Below, one piece after another: positions 1-10,590 of a stretch of DNA of 64,000 nucleotides. The notes beneath the pieces were generated by a model. The model was given only the letters and a program-made list of their open reading frames with translations. It was not told where the DNA came from and did not search any database. Source of the stretch: Sequoia sempervirens. Its lineage: Eukaryota > Streptophyta > Pinopsida > Cupressales > Cupressaceae. The DNA lies in the NCBI GenBank assembly GCA_007258455.2, contig VDFB02193867.1, positions 528,396,657 through 528,460,656 on the forward strand, given 5' to 3'. Position numbers and translations under genes: made by a program. Each line of letters opens with the position of its first letter. Within the stretch, counting starts at the first letter, position 1.

Positions 1-880
1 AAATATTTCAAGAGAGATAGGTTTCAATTGTAAAAGTATATATGTATTATGTCACTTACAACCACATCAAAAAACATGATGGAATGGTAACTTTATTAAG
101 CTTTGTGAGATGGGGTAATGGATTAATACAAGTCCATGTATCACCACCTCATTTATTAATGATGAGTTTCATGTCACTCATAACTATCCTTTTTAGGTTT
201 GAGGGAGGGTTCTCAGCTAATTTTATTGAGTGTTTTCTTGAAGGAAACAAATTTTTGGATTATGGGGAACTTCCTAGAGATCAATGTGAAGACTGGAAGA
301 GGGAAGAATTTGTAAAAAATATTGAGGATAATGGTTAAATTGTATCCACACATGCTTAGTACATATTCTTGAGCTCTCCTTTAAATTTCTTGTAGTTGTT
401 ATTGTAATATTAACATATGTAATCCAACATGCATACTATAACAAAAATATTTGAAACTCACAACATATTACCACATTAAATTATATAGCTACTTACCACC
501 CTACACATAATCACTTTCTCTTCAAAAACTTACCACATCTCATTGTATTCTAATTTATAGATAAATTATATATTTAAGAATTCTTTGCAGATGAATATCA
601 TTTAAATCAAAAATAAAAAGAACCTATATAGGAAAACAATCTCTTTATAAATATGTTTGACAAAAATATAGTCTACTTTAGTAGTAGAAAAAGAAACTAT
701 AGGTTACCACTTACTCATCCAACTAAAAACACTACTAAATAAGGAAAATACATAGTCATTAATTGACCTTTGACTATCAAAAACACCTAGCTAATTTGCA
801 TCAAAAATTCCTTGTATGTCCAATAAATTTACTAAGTAATTAGAACTATGATAATATGATGAATAATTAGAATTACATAT
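1..880. other. AT-rich stretch, no recognised gene
   Basis: No domain, RNA gene or repeat could be recognised here. A 98-codon open frame lies at 42-338 on the plus strand; its product has no family signature I know and no supporting context, so I do not call it a gene. The stretch borders the copia fragment on its right and may be decayed retroelement sequence. Confidence 0.4.
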
Positions 881-882
881 AT

Positions 883-1433
883 TTATCTAAATACCCTCTT
901 CACACAAGTCTTATTCTCTATATTACCGTTAGAAATAAAATTGCTTAGAACTCTCATAACTTGGGTAATATTTGACCTAGTACAAACCATTGCATACATT
1001 AGGCTACCCAAATAACAAGAATAAGAAGCATTATACATATTTTTAAAATTGTCATGAACAACTTGAGATGCATGCATAGTGAAATCTGAGTGCCTATAGG
1101 GAAATGAATACTCAATAGTTTGTAGTCCTATAGAGTAAATTAGCACAAAATAGCATTGACATATTTATTTTGATTGAGCTGAAGGTTTCTTTGAGCTTGT
1201 CCCTTTCTAATTTATATCTTTAAGATACAATTTTATATCCCTAATCATTCATGTCAAATGCAAAAAAAAATTGAGTGTTAATCTCCCTAATGATTTCCTT
1301 ATTATTAACAGTAAAAATGGCATCAACATACAAGATAATACTTATAATATAATCATCAATAATTTTCATATAAACACAACTACTATCTTTTCTTCTAATA
1401 AAAATCAACTTTGACAAAAAAATAATTTTAGTT
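883..1433 (-). pseudogene. Ty1/copia reverse transcriptase fragment (decayed)
   Basis: On the minus strand the stretch below 1146 encodes a peptide with GSLMYAMVCTRSNI, the hallmark near the end of plant copia RT just before RNase H (usual form GSLMYAMVCTRPDI). Upstream on that strand, about 1400-1250, a frame reads IIDDYIISIILYVDAIFTV, which matches the copia YVDD catalytic block with the second Asp replaced by Ala. Several stops and frame changes separate the pieces, so only a relic of the RT palm/connection region remains. It lies directly next to an LTR-like repeat with a degenerate tRNA-Met-type PBS at 1434-1442 on the same strand. RT so close to a PBS implies that gag, protease and integrase were deleted. 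Confidence 0.7.
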
Positions 1434-1442
1434 TTAATACCA

Positions 1443-2915
1443 TAATTGAGGTAATTTTCTCAAACAAATTTTACTTTGAATTTTGTAATAGTAAAATAAA
1501 AAATTAAAGTAGGAATAAATCTTATTTGTAGAATTGTTTTCGAATTTATCAAGGGCATTGTGGGCAAGGGAGCTCAAAATCTTAATTTTTATTCAACCTT
1601 TTCATAATCATGATAAAGAAGTATATAAATTTGTTAAAATGTGTGGTGAAAGAGTACAAGTGTTTGAATTAGAAGATCTAAGTATGAAATACTTAGAACA
1701 TTTGCTTCTATGCATAAAATTAAATTTGAATACCATACTTGACTAACTTCTCTTTCTTTATAAAATTCAACTATCTTGAATCTACTTTCTTCTACAATAT
1801 CACAAAAAGTTGCTCTTCAAAAGTCTATTTTTATTTATGCAATGAACATTGTTACCATTGAATAATTATTAATATTCATTATTCCTAGACTCCTTAAAAA
1901 AAATAGTGTTTTCGTATTAATAAATGAGACAAACATGATAGTTAATGATGCATCTAGATTAGACAAGAGGATTCATCCACTTTCTAGTTTGTTTGAATGT
2001 CACTCATAAATCTAAAGGACATGTTATTCTATAGTAACACATGGCTCTCTATAGTCGAGATTAAATATTTAAAAAAAAAATTAATTGAAATTTTTTCATT
2101 AACCAACATATGTGTTTTTTCTATAGTATCAACCACTTCTAAGCTTCACTAAATCCAAAAGTATATTGATATATCTAGTTTCTTAAGTGTATTCTTTTAA
2201 TTAGACACATAGTTTGTTTATGATTTAAATATTCTTAGAGAAAATGCTAGTACTTTATTCAAAAGAAGAGGGTTCTTTAATTGTTTAACTAATGCTAGAA
2301 CATTCAATACATGAACATCAACATAAGTAGGTAGTAGCTTTGGTAAGATGCATTTATGTGAAAGTGTGTTGGTAATAGAAATTAAGGTTAAGGTGAATAT
2401 GATTCTCATAATTTTATTTTTTTAATCAATCAACATATTTCAAAATTATATGGATTAACTTGAGATAGGCTAATAGCAATAATAATCAGCACTCATTAAA
2501 TAATCAAAATTCTAAATTAATTGAAATTTCAAATTCATTAAACTTAATGATGTTTTAAAGAAACAAATGTATGAGATGTGGTCCTTTTCTTTGCCTCAAC
2601 TTTATTATCTATTCACTTCTAGATGTGAACCATACAAATTTCAAACCCATTGTGGACCAATTATATCATTCATTTTTTTTTACTCAACCAAGTACTAATG
2701 TGACATGTTTAATAATTTAAAATATTCTAAAAAATAATATATGCGAATAATTAATTTTAATTGATCTTTTTACTTTCTCGCACTAAGTCATGGTTTTGTG
2801 TGGTCCGTTTAAATAATAGCCAATAGTCAATAATCTCATATTTACTTTTAACTATTGAATTCTATGCTACTATTACCCTCAGCTATTATAGAGTATGCTT
2901 GCTTTGAAGGGGACA
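1443..2915 (-). repeat. LTR-like repeat, copy 1 (copia-associated)
   Basis: This segment is collinear, in the same orientation, with 53259-55265. Shared blocks include GGGAGCTCAAAATCTTAA (near 1570 and 53353), the block around CACTTTCTAGTTTGTTT (about 1980 and 53780) and TTTACTTTTAACTATT (about 2842 and 55178). The lower edge carries a degenerate minus-strand PBS-like motif (rc of TTAATACCA) and abuts a minus-strand copia RT fragment, so I read it as a decayed 5' LTR of a minus-strand copia element. Divergence is high and exact LTR ends cannot be set. It could also be a generic dispersed repeat or part of a segmental duplication. Confidence 0.5.
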
Positions 2916-2937
2916 TAATAATATAGCTCACCAGAAA

Positions 2938-3620
2938 TGAATTCGTAGTTATTAGTTCCTTCCGCTAGGCAGGAATACTTATGCATTCGCCCGAAATGCT
3001 TTTAACTAGCAACATCAGCCAATCACATTTCGCCATTTAACATATTACTTATTTTTTTGTATAGTTTGAATTTGGAGAGCTATTTTATATATTGGAAAAT
3101 TAACATTTATCTATTTTTCTATTTGTCTGAGTAGCTTTATAAATCATTTTCGTTTTAAAAATTCTGGAAAATGCGAATGCATAAATTGATTAAATAAATT
3201 TAAGCAATGGCATAGTTTAAAAGTTGGCGGCTAGAGGTATGTAATCCATGAATGTAAATTAAATGCATTAAAATATTAGGAAAACGTGAGCGCATAAATT
3301 GATTAAATAAATTTAAGCAAAGGCATAGTTTATAAAACTAGTGGGTAGACGTACGTAATGCATGAATATAAATAAAATACATTAAATGGCATCTAGCTCG
3401 AGGTGAAGGCACTGGAATGGCTTGGAGGTCACATGTGGCCAGGGTACTTTGGTCATTTAATATAGAGTTAAGTCACTTTCTATGCATCTCTATTACTTTC
3501 TGTGTGTTGTTTTTGTGTTTTGTAAGCGCCTGTTCTGAGAAGAGTTTGTAGCGACTAAGCAGGAGATGTTATAGTTGCAGAGTCCAGACCCAGAAACAAG
3601 TTACTTGAGGTGATAATTTG
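2938..3620 (+). repeat. Arm repeat A, copy 1 (outer left end of the mosaic)
   Basis: Direct copy of 30208-30850 and inverted copy of 44430-44885. It starts with GGCAGGAATACT (2969) followed by a short hairpin GCATTC...GAAATGC (2983-2999), then a conserved block with TATAGTTTGAATTTGGAGAG and two internal sub-copies of a block around TTGATTAAATAAATTTAAGC (about 3187 and 3301). It ends near AGTTACTTGAGGTGATAATTTGTTA. Partial inverted copies occur at 33690-34130, 46160-46330 and 47760-48135. It has no coding capacity and probably represents the terminal or subterminal region of the Helitron-like family in this window. Confidence 0.75.
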
Positions 3621-3839
3621 TTAATTTTCAGAGTTTCGTTACATTAAAGTGCATAACAAAGTTGTATTTCATAGTGCTCTATTGTGTGGCCAAGCAAGGT
3701 ATTTTGTAGTTGCAAAGTTGCACACTGGATAGCAAGAGATGAATTGTTTGAGGTCAGAAGAGGTAAGTTTTTGTTTTTTTCTTCTATTTGACATGATAAA
3801 TGCAAGTAGGGTTTCATAGTGCTTTAAGGCATTGTTATA

Positions 3840-4512
3840 CTTTGATTATAAATTCGTATTTTAAACTACTTTTAGTATTATCTATTTGAATTTCTTGTTG
3901 AAATGTGAAGGTTTCATCTGCGTTTGATAGGAATTATGTAGAAATCCTCTTGTCCATTTTACTTCATGCATGTGAGCCCTGTAAAGTTTGTATATTTTTT
4001 ATTACTACAAAGTGGTCCCATAAAGAGGGCTTTGGAACCAAATTTATGTAAATGTGTGCGATAATGATAGCTTTCGAACAATGAGTCGACAGTGTGTTGC
4101 TTTGAGCTTTTCAGTTGTCATGAATGCATAAAGGATAGAGGGATTATGTTCAAAGTCATGGTTGTTGTCCTGGTAGGCATAAATTCATTTTTTAAACTAC
4201 TTTTAGTATTATCTATTCGAATTTCTTGTTGAAATGCGAAGGTTTCATCTGCATTTGATAGGAATTATGTAGAAATCCTCTTGTCCATTTTACTTCATGC
4301 ATGTGAGCCCTATAAAGTTTGGATATTTTTGATTACTGCAAAGTGGTCCCATAAAGAGGGCTTTGGGACCAAAATTATGTCAACGTGTGCAATAATGAGA
4401 TCTTTTGAACAATGAGTCGACAGTGTGTTGCTTTGAGCTTTTCCGTTGTCATCAAAGCATAAAGGATAGAGGGATTCTGTTAAAAGTCATGGTTGTTGTC
4501 CTCGTAGGCATA
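3840..4512 (+). repeat. Tandem pair of ~335-bp arm repeat E
   Basis: Two adjacent copies start near 3857 and 4190, each with TTTTAGTATTATCTATT, then GATAGGAATTATGTAGAAAT and TGAGTCGACAGTGTGTTGCT. The arrangement is mirrored by an inverted pair at about 45075-45360 and 45440-45605. A further partial direct copy lies at about 31560-31745. The sequence is non-coding. Confidence 0.75.
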
Positions 4513-6009
4513 AATGCAAACAATGGGAGCATAAAGAATGCAGTAGAAACCTATTTTCTGCCAGCAAGCATTTAAATTCTGTCAGATGTCGTGGTTACTA
4601 TTCTCATAGGTAGACATGTAAAATACGAAAGCATTTATAAGGCAAGTGAACTGTTTTACAAAACTCCTCAGGGAAATGGGCCTCCAGGGAATGCAAATAG
4701 TATTAAATCTGGACACCTTGATATTCACATGTTAACTTTGGTATTTTTTATGGAGTTGGTAGCTCTGATTTACTCTTCTTTCATCTAATATCTAATTAAT
4801 TAGGTGGTTGTTAACTAGTCTTCAAATACATAATAATAAAAAGAAAGAAATAATTATAAATATCCTTGTGGACATTTTAATTATGGGTTGTGATTTGTAC
4901 TTGCATGTAGATGGATTAAGCACTCAAAAGTCATAGTATATGTAGCGTGTCAGCTAATAGGTCCATGTGACATTTCAGTCATGTTAAAGTAGTCAATTCC
5001 ATATTTGTCATTTATCCTTGTTTCATTAGATAACTAATTAATTAGGTAACTGTTAATTAGTCTTTAAATACACAGTAATTAAGAGAAAGAAAAAATTACA
5101 ATTATCCTTGTGTACATTTTACCTGGTGATGAAATTCAAGGTATAGACATACGAAGCAAACATCAATTTGAGATTTTGTAGTTGGAAAACTTAGACTGAA
5201 TGCTTAGGAAGTTAGAAAATTGTATCTTGGGGTTATAAAAAACTATGACAAATATGTTTTAGAATCCAAATTGCAATGTTGCCATAGAGCAGTCAAGTAA
5301 TATTGCTTGATAAAATAATTTTAAGCTTCGTGCAAAAGAGCAGTTAAATTCATTGCTAGAAGATTTTGTGGTACATTAACCTATGGCAACTAGTTTGTGT
5401 AGTTAATCTGATTTACATTTATACTTGTGTCTCTTGAATCTAAAAAATGCTTGCTAGTGTTTCAATGGTTTTGGCTATTAGTATCCATCGCAGTGGGAGT
5501 ATTATATATTGCAATTGTAATTTTGGGAGTTGTTTGCATTTTGGTCATTTTCTTGAGCTTTATTGCTATTTTTTTAGAAAAAACAAACAAATGGTCTTTG
5601 TTTTCTAATCAAAGCTTATTACATGGTGCAATGCTTTTGATTGGAAGAAAAGAGGTGGTGTAGTGGTCCAGCTATGGAAAATTCTTCAAGAAAAGAGTAC
5701 AAGGTGAGTTTCTAGAATGAACCTTCTCCTTTGTTTACAATTGCATATAGTAGACAGAGAAAAAAGGTTAATTCAAGATTCTCACTATATTGATTGTACT
5801 TGTAGTCATATCGTTGCTTTTTGTTACAAGGACAATCTTTACAAATGGGTATTGTGAGTGGCATATGCTATATGGTTCATAAAAATTAAGCAATTGGGGT
5901 TCAAAAGTAGATCTTTGTTGCAATAACATGATATCAGAAATGCAATTATTATTCAATCAATTTCTTTGGTGGCTGATTGCACTTTATAATTTAAACCTAG
6001 TCTTTTTTT
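4513..6009. repeat. Mosaic of dispersed subterminal repeats, no gene
   Basis: Contains a block at 4560-4730 that recurs inverted at 44155-44330. Two copies of a motif of about 85 bp follow (4790-4880 and 5030-5120; core CTAATTAATTAGG...TTATCCTTGT). At 5395-5545 is a block that recurs directly at 28700-28835 (core TGCAATT.TAATTTTGGGAGTTGTTTGCA). A 78-codon open frame at 5427-5663 is hydrophobic, but its sequence is not preserved as coding in the 28.7-kb copy, so it is not a gene. Confidence 0.6.
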
Positions 6010-6712
6010 ATTTTGAGAGTTTGATTCTGAATCCATATGCATACTTTGATTAAAACTACTGGCTAAAGGTGCATAATTCATTGATGCAAAATCAATGCAT
6101 TGAATGGCATCTGACTAAAGGTGAGGCTGTTTGGATTGCTAATTAGTCTTTGAATATATAACAATAAAAAGAGATAAATAAGTATAATTATCCTTGGTCA
6201 CATTTCACATTTTTACCTTTCAATCAAAGTCAATTAACAAAGTAGCAGTTAGACCTAAAGAAGGTTCAAGGACTATGCTGAGAGAAAACCATATTTTGGA
6301 CAATGGCTAGACAATCTGTTGAAATTGCTTTACAACCTTTGAAGCAAATGCATTTTTCCTTCTGTTTACTTTCATTGTACATCTTAAATGGAAATTAGGT
6401 TTTTCATTGCTGCAATGCATTTGGATACTTTGATTATAAAATCATAGTTTAGATCATTTTAAGTGTTATCGATTTGAATCTTTCCTTGAAATACCAAGGA
6501 TTCATCTGAGTCTTGGAGGCAATGGACAACTATCCTATATAGAGAGCTTTGGAACCAATGAGCTATCATAAAAAATAGAGGAATATTGTCAAATATTGTG
6601 GTTATTGTCCTCGTAGGCACACATGCAAAATATGGAAGCATATAGAAAGCAAGTGAACTCTTTAATAATCTCATGAAACATAGTCTTTGTATGCATCCAT
6701 GCATACAGGTTT
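6010..6712 (+). repeat. Arm repeat Q, copy 1
   Basis: Runs from GAGAGTTTGATTCTGAATCC to the first ATGCAT-rich tract. It is repeated inverted at 46500-47278 almost end to end, its second half (6340-6712) is repeated directly at 7306-7673, and its first about 130 bp recur directly at 44915-45060. Long open frames on the minus strand here appear in each copy only because the sequence is repeated. They lack any domain. Confidence 0.8.
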
Positions 6713-7305
6713 GTATGTATATATGTGTGCATGTAATTATGTATATATGAATGCATGTATCTATGTTACCATGTATGTAAGTGTGTATATAATAGATTAC
6801 TATTGCATTTGCTTTAAATGATTTTTTGTGGATGGCGCCAGCTAGCCATCTAGTCATATTGTGGTTATTGTACATATTGCTTTTTATATATATGATCTCA
6901 ATTTCGTAAGTTATTTTTCATATCGGTAAATTGGCATTTATCTATTTTTGCAACCCATGGGAGTGGCTTTTTGAATCTTGTTTGTTTTAAAATGCTCATG
7001 AAAATGCAAATGCATAGATTCATTGATGGCTATGTGCCTTCATGCATATATGCATATTTATAGGATTTATTGCTATCATGTAAAGGCCACATAAATATTC
7101 ATTCCCCAAGTCTACGTGGTCATTTGAATATGTGCATATATTAAGGGATCTATTGATACATGGATATATGCATCCATGGATACATGAATACATATATATA
7201 TGTATGCGTGTAATCATGTATGTATGTGTACGTGTAAATATGGGTACATCCATGCATGTATGTATGCATCTGTGCATTGAAGCATGTGTGCAGCTATGTG
7301 AAGCA
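6713..7305 (+). repeat. Repeat B, copy 1, ending in ATGCAT-rich tract
   Basis: The part from about 6905 to 7305 (TATCGGTAAATTGGCATTTA through the CCATGGATACATG tract) recurs at 25555-25945, directly after the truncated 3' LTR of the Tat element. The 6713-6904 portion has no counterpart there. The 7030-7300 tract is built of degenerate ATGCAT/CCATGTAT words. Confidence 0.8.
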
Positions 7306-7673
7306 AATGCATTTTTCCTTCTGTTTACTTTCATTGTACATCTTAAATGGAAGTTGGGTTTCGCATTGCTGCAATGGATTTGGATACTTTGATTATAAAA
7401 TCATAGTTTAAATCATTTTAAGTGTTATCGATTTGAATCTTTCCTTGAAATACCAAGGATTCATATGAGTCTTGGAGGCAATGTACAGCTGTCCTATAAA
7501 GAGAGATTTGGAACCAATGAGTTATCATAAAGAATAGAGGAATATTGTCAAATATTGTGGTTATTGTCCTCATAGGCTCACATGCAAAATATGGAAGCAT
7601 ATAGAAAGCAAGTGAACTCTTTAATAATCCCATGAAACATAGTCTTTGTATGCATCCATGCATACATGTTTGC
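7306..7673 (+). repeat. Second half of repeat Q, tandem copy
   Basis: Matches 6340-6712 closely, from GCAAATGCATTTTTCCTTCT to TGCATCCATGCATAC. Q(part)-B-Q(part) here, and B again beyond the retrotransposon, show a tandem duplication that predates the Tat element insertion. Confidence 0.8.
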
Positions 7674-7676
7674 ATG

Positions 7677-8894
7677 TGTATACGCATAAAAATGGTCGTG
7701 TCTATAATCCTGGCAATTAATTAAATATCTATTATTTAATTAATTTTTCTAAAAATCCGCTACATATGATTAAATTTAATTAATTTAATTATATTGTTCA
7801 TTCATCTTATTTCTTCTTTCGTAATTAAATAAATTTATTTAATTTAATTATTTTCATACATCCACTTAATTAATTGAATAAATACATTTTATTTATTTAA
7901 ATTAATTATCATTGTTTGAATTTAAATTAAATTTTTTGATTTAATTAAGTTTAAATATTTCTCTTTTTCTTCTATTTTAAATTTCTCTTCTAATTAATTA
8001 AATATTTCATTTAATTAATTTCATAAAAGTGATTTAATTAAATAAACCTTATTTAATTAAAGGATCTTATGCTTTCTTTCTAAATCACAATTTGATAATT
8101 TATTTAATTGTAAAATCTTCTGTTTTCTTCTCATATCATAATTTAATATCTTATTTAGATATGATATCTTTTGTTTTCTTCAAAAAAAATCTTGATTAAA
8201 GCTTTCTTCTGCTTTAAAAGCTTAATTAAATATTTCATTTAATTAAGAAAAAGCTGAATATCATCCACAAGTAAATAATTGAATTTTTAATTCATTATTT
8301 ATCAGCTTTTAAATCTTTCTTTTATCTTTTTAAAGAAAGATGATTTCTTATCTTCTTATCTTTTCATCTTTCATAAAAATAGAAAAATCTTGTTTTTAGG
8401 TTTTCTTCTATTTTCTCTTCAGTTTCATCCATCTTCAGCCATTCGATTTGCCAGGAATTATCACAACCGTCCATCAAGACAACCAATCAAAATCCTTAGA
8501 AAAACTCTATAAATACCTGTGTGAATCTAAGCATTGATAATAGGCATTTAATTAGAGTTCATGCATTTAATTCATTTAGCATTCTAGTATCATAGCATCA
8601 TGTTTATTTCAATCATCTTAGTTCAATTCCATATCATGGCTTAATCTTGCATCATGCATCATATTTAAATCTCGTTCTTTAGGAAGACATTTTGTTGAGC
8701 CTAGCGTATAATCTAAGAGCAAAAGCTGGAATCAACAAAAACACTGAAGATAGAGGACAATAGGATGACAATCGAAGCAGAATATTGGGTTTGCCTCTCC
8801 TTATCTCTTATTTTTTGTTTTGATATAATGTCTTATTGGTGTGCTTGAATAGTATTTATTTCATTTCGTTATTATGCATATTTTCAATCACACA
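7677..8894 (+). repeat. 5' LTR of the Tat element
   Basis: Begins TGTATACGCATAAAAATGG and ends with ACACA at 8894, four bases before the PBS, giving TGT...ACA ends. It is very rich in TTAATTAA words in its first 600 bp. It aligns along nearly its whole length with 24343-25554; the other copy has a small insertion near 24870 and lacks this copy's last ~21 bases. Confidence 0.92.
8483..8515 (+). promoter_or_regulatory. CCAAT and TATA box of the 5' LTR promoter
   Basis: CCAATC at 8483-8488 is followed by TATAAATA at 8508-8515, late in the LTR as expected for a U3/R promoter. The same pair is kept in the 3' LTR (TATAAATA at 25189-25196). Transcription would start some 30 bp downstream; this is inferred from position only. 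Confidence 0.6.
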
Positions 8895-8898
8895 TTTT

Positions 8899-8917
8899 TG
8901 GCGCCCACTATGGGGCC
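8899..8917 (+). other. Primer binding site of the Tat element
   Basis: TGGCGCCCACTATGGGGCC starts five bases after the LTR end. TGGCGCCCAC...GGGG is a PBS form seen in plant Ty3/gypsy elements. The priming tRNA cannot be named with certainty by eye. Confidence 0.75.
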
Positions 8918-9014
8918 TATTCCCCCATTTTAGACTTCTTTCTTGTAGGTTTTCTTGCAGGTTTTCTGACATTCGGCAGCGCGTCTGGAAGATTCAAAAA
9001 ATTTCCGTTTTGCA

Positions 9015-9310
9015 GGTACTTTAGCGCATATGAAGACTATTTTGATGCATTGGGGAAGTTCTGAAGAGCATTTAGGGAACATAATGGCACATATGGGGAT
9101 TTTTGAAGAGCATTTAGGAGTTTAATTAGCACATATAGGTTCTGTTCCTGCGCATTTGGCCTCTGTTCTTGCGCATTTGGGTTCTATTTTTGCGCATCTG
9201 GGTTATGTTCTTGCGCATTTGAGTTCTATTCTTGCACATCTGGGTTATTTTCTCATGCATATGAGTTATTTTTCTACGCATATATTGTCTGTTTTGGCGC
9301 ATCTGGGTTG
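9015..9310 (+). repeat. GCGCAT 21-bp array, leader copy 1
   Basis: Degenerate tandem words of about 21 bp of the form GCGCATTTGGGTTCTGTTCTT, best preserved at 9150-9310. The open frames on both strands here simply read the heptad repeat (for example LAHLGxx) and are not supported as genes. Confidence 0.8.
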
Positions 9311-10370
9311 TAACAAAGATTCTGAGTCTTATGCCTTCCATAGACAGAATTTCTTTCTTTTACTTGCTAGTTTTAAAATGAATCAATCTAGGGTAGCCAC
9401 CACATCTTTATCATGCAGTTAAAACAAACCCCATGTCTGTTGTGAAGCAAAATATTCACTTAGATTAAATCATTTTTAATTTTGGTGCATCTAAAATAAA
9501 TTTGTCTACTCTTTTTGACTGTGTTTGAAAGTGGTAGGTGACTATGCTCTCACCCTGTGCAAACTAGGTGATCAAAAAGCTAGACCCACTTTTCCCTGTG
9601 TAACCTTGACTTGATAATCAAAGTATCCTCTCCCCTTGTGCACTTGTGTGATCCTGGGTGTAAGAGAAATGGTTATTGACTCTAGAAATTGGGCCTGCCT
9701 AGGGATTTCATCACCTCAACGCGACTCAAACTGGAAATGGAGCTAAGGCCAAGCTACCCCCGACCGGTATATAAATGTAAACCTTAAGGTAAAACCTAAG
9801 GTTGCTTGTGTGGATGTGTCATACAGATGGAGTGGTACTCCCTTAAACCCTGTTGAGCTTAACCTCTTCAGGCTGGAGTGCCACCTTAATGGTGATTAAT
9901 CTCTTGCCCCATGTATGGCCACTCGAATGATGGTCCCAAACTAAATACCATTGTTTAGAAAGCCAAAAACCTTCTATTTGCTAGTCCAACACCGGTTGGT
10001 GTGAAGCCTTCCACACTTTTGCAGTCTTTAGTAGAGGTGATCAATTTTCCATGGGAGTTTCATGGGGGTTGGAAGCTTGGTTGGCCTGAGAAGAGAGTGC
10101 ACTATAAGGGGGAGCCCATGCAACCAAGCTTCTGAATTCACACACTACTGATATGCGGTTGGGGAAACCCATGTGGAATCTAGCAGATATTGTCCTAGCC
10201 TAACTTAAGTTGTGCTTGTCTTACTCTGTGCTTGGTTATGTTCAACTTAAATCAGACTGTTTGCTGTGTTTTTCGAGAACATTAATTCAGATAAAGGATC
10301 ATCCAAAACAAACATGAAAAACTTCAGCTGAAAATTTTCAAAACTGGTCAAAAACTATCTTTCGAAAATT
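9311..10370. other. Untranslated leader of the Tat element, no gene
   Basis: About 1 kb between the two GCGCAT arrays with no open frame of note. Long leaders between PBS and gag are usual in this branch. Confidence 0.6.
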
Positions 10371-10590
10371 GTTTTAGTGCATATACAATCTATTATGGCA
10401 CATCCACTACTTGGTTCAACGCATCTGAGTCATTTTTCAGTGCATTTAGGGACTTTCTTAGCGCATCTACTTCTTGGTTTAGCGCATATAAGGTCTGCTT
10501 CTACGCATTCAAGGTATTCTGCAACGCATTTGACTCTTTCTCCAGCACATATACCTCTTTCTGCAGTGCATTTAGGGAATAGAATAGCGC
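10371..10590 (+). repeat. GCGCAT array, leader copy 2
   Basis: A second run of GCGCAT/GTGCAT/ACGCAT words about 21 bp apart, more diverged than the first array. The frame at 10377-10700 reads the same AH(L/I)-type heptads and is not taken as a gene. Confidence 0.7.

Noticed and set aside
42..338. 98-codon ORF at the left edge
   Set aside because: No domain, no context and no start signal; composition like the surrounding AT-rich DNA.
5427..5663. Hydrophobic 78-codon ORF suggesting a membrane peptide
   Set aside because: The homologous block at 28.7 kb does not keep the frame, so it is part of a repeat.
6459..6875. Long minus-strand ORFs shared by 6.5, 7.5 and 46.6 kb
   Set aside because: Sharing is due to DNA duplication; the peptides are ATGCAT-derived and lack a domain.
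9126..9422. ORFs on both strands with heptad-like peptides
   Set aside because: They only translate the 21-bp GCGCAT array.
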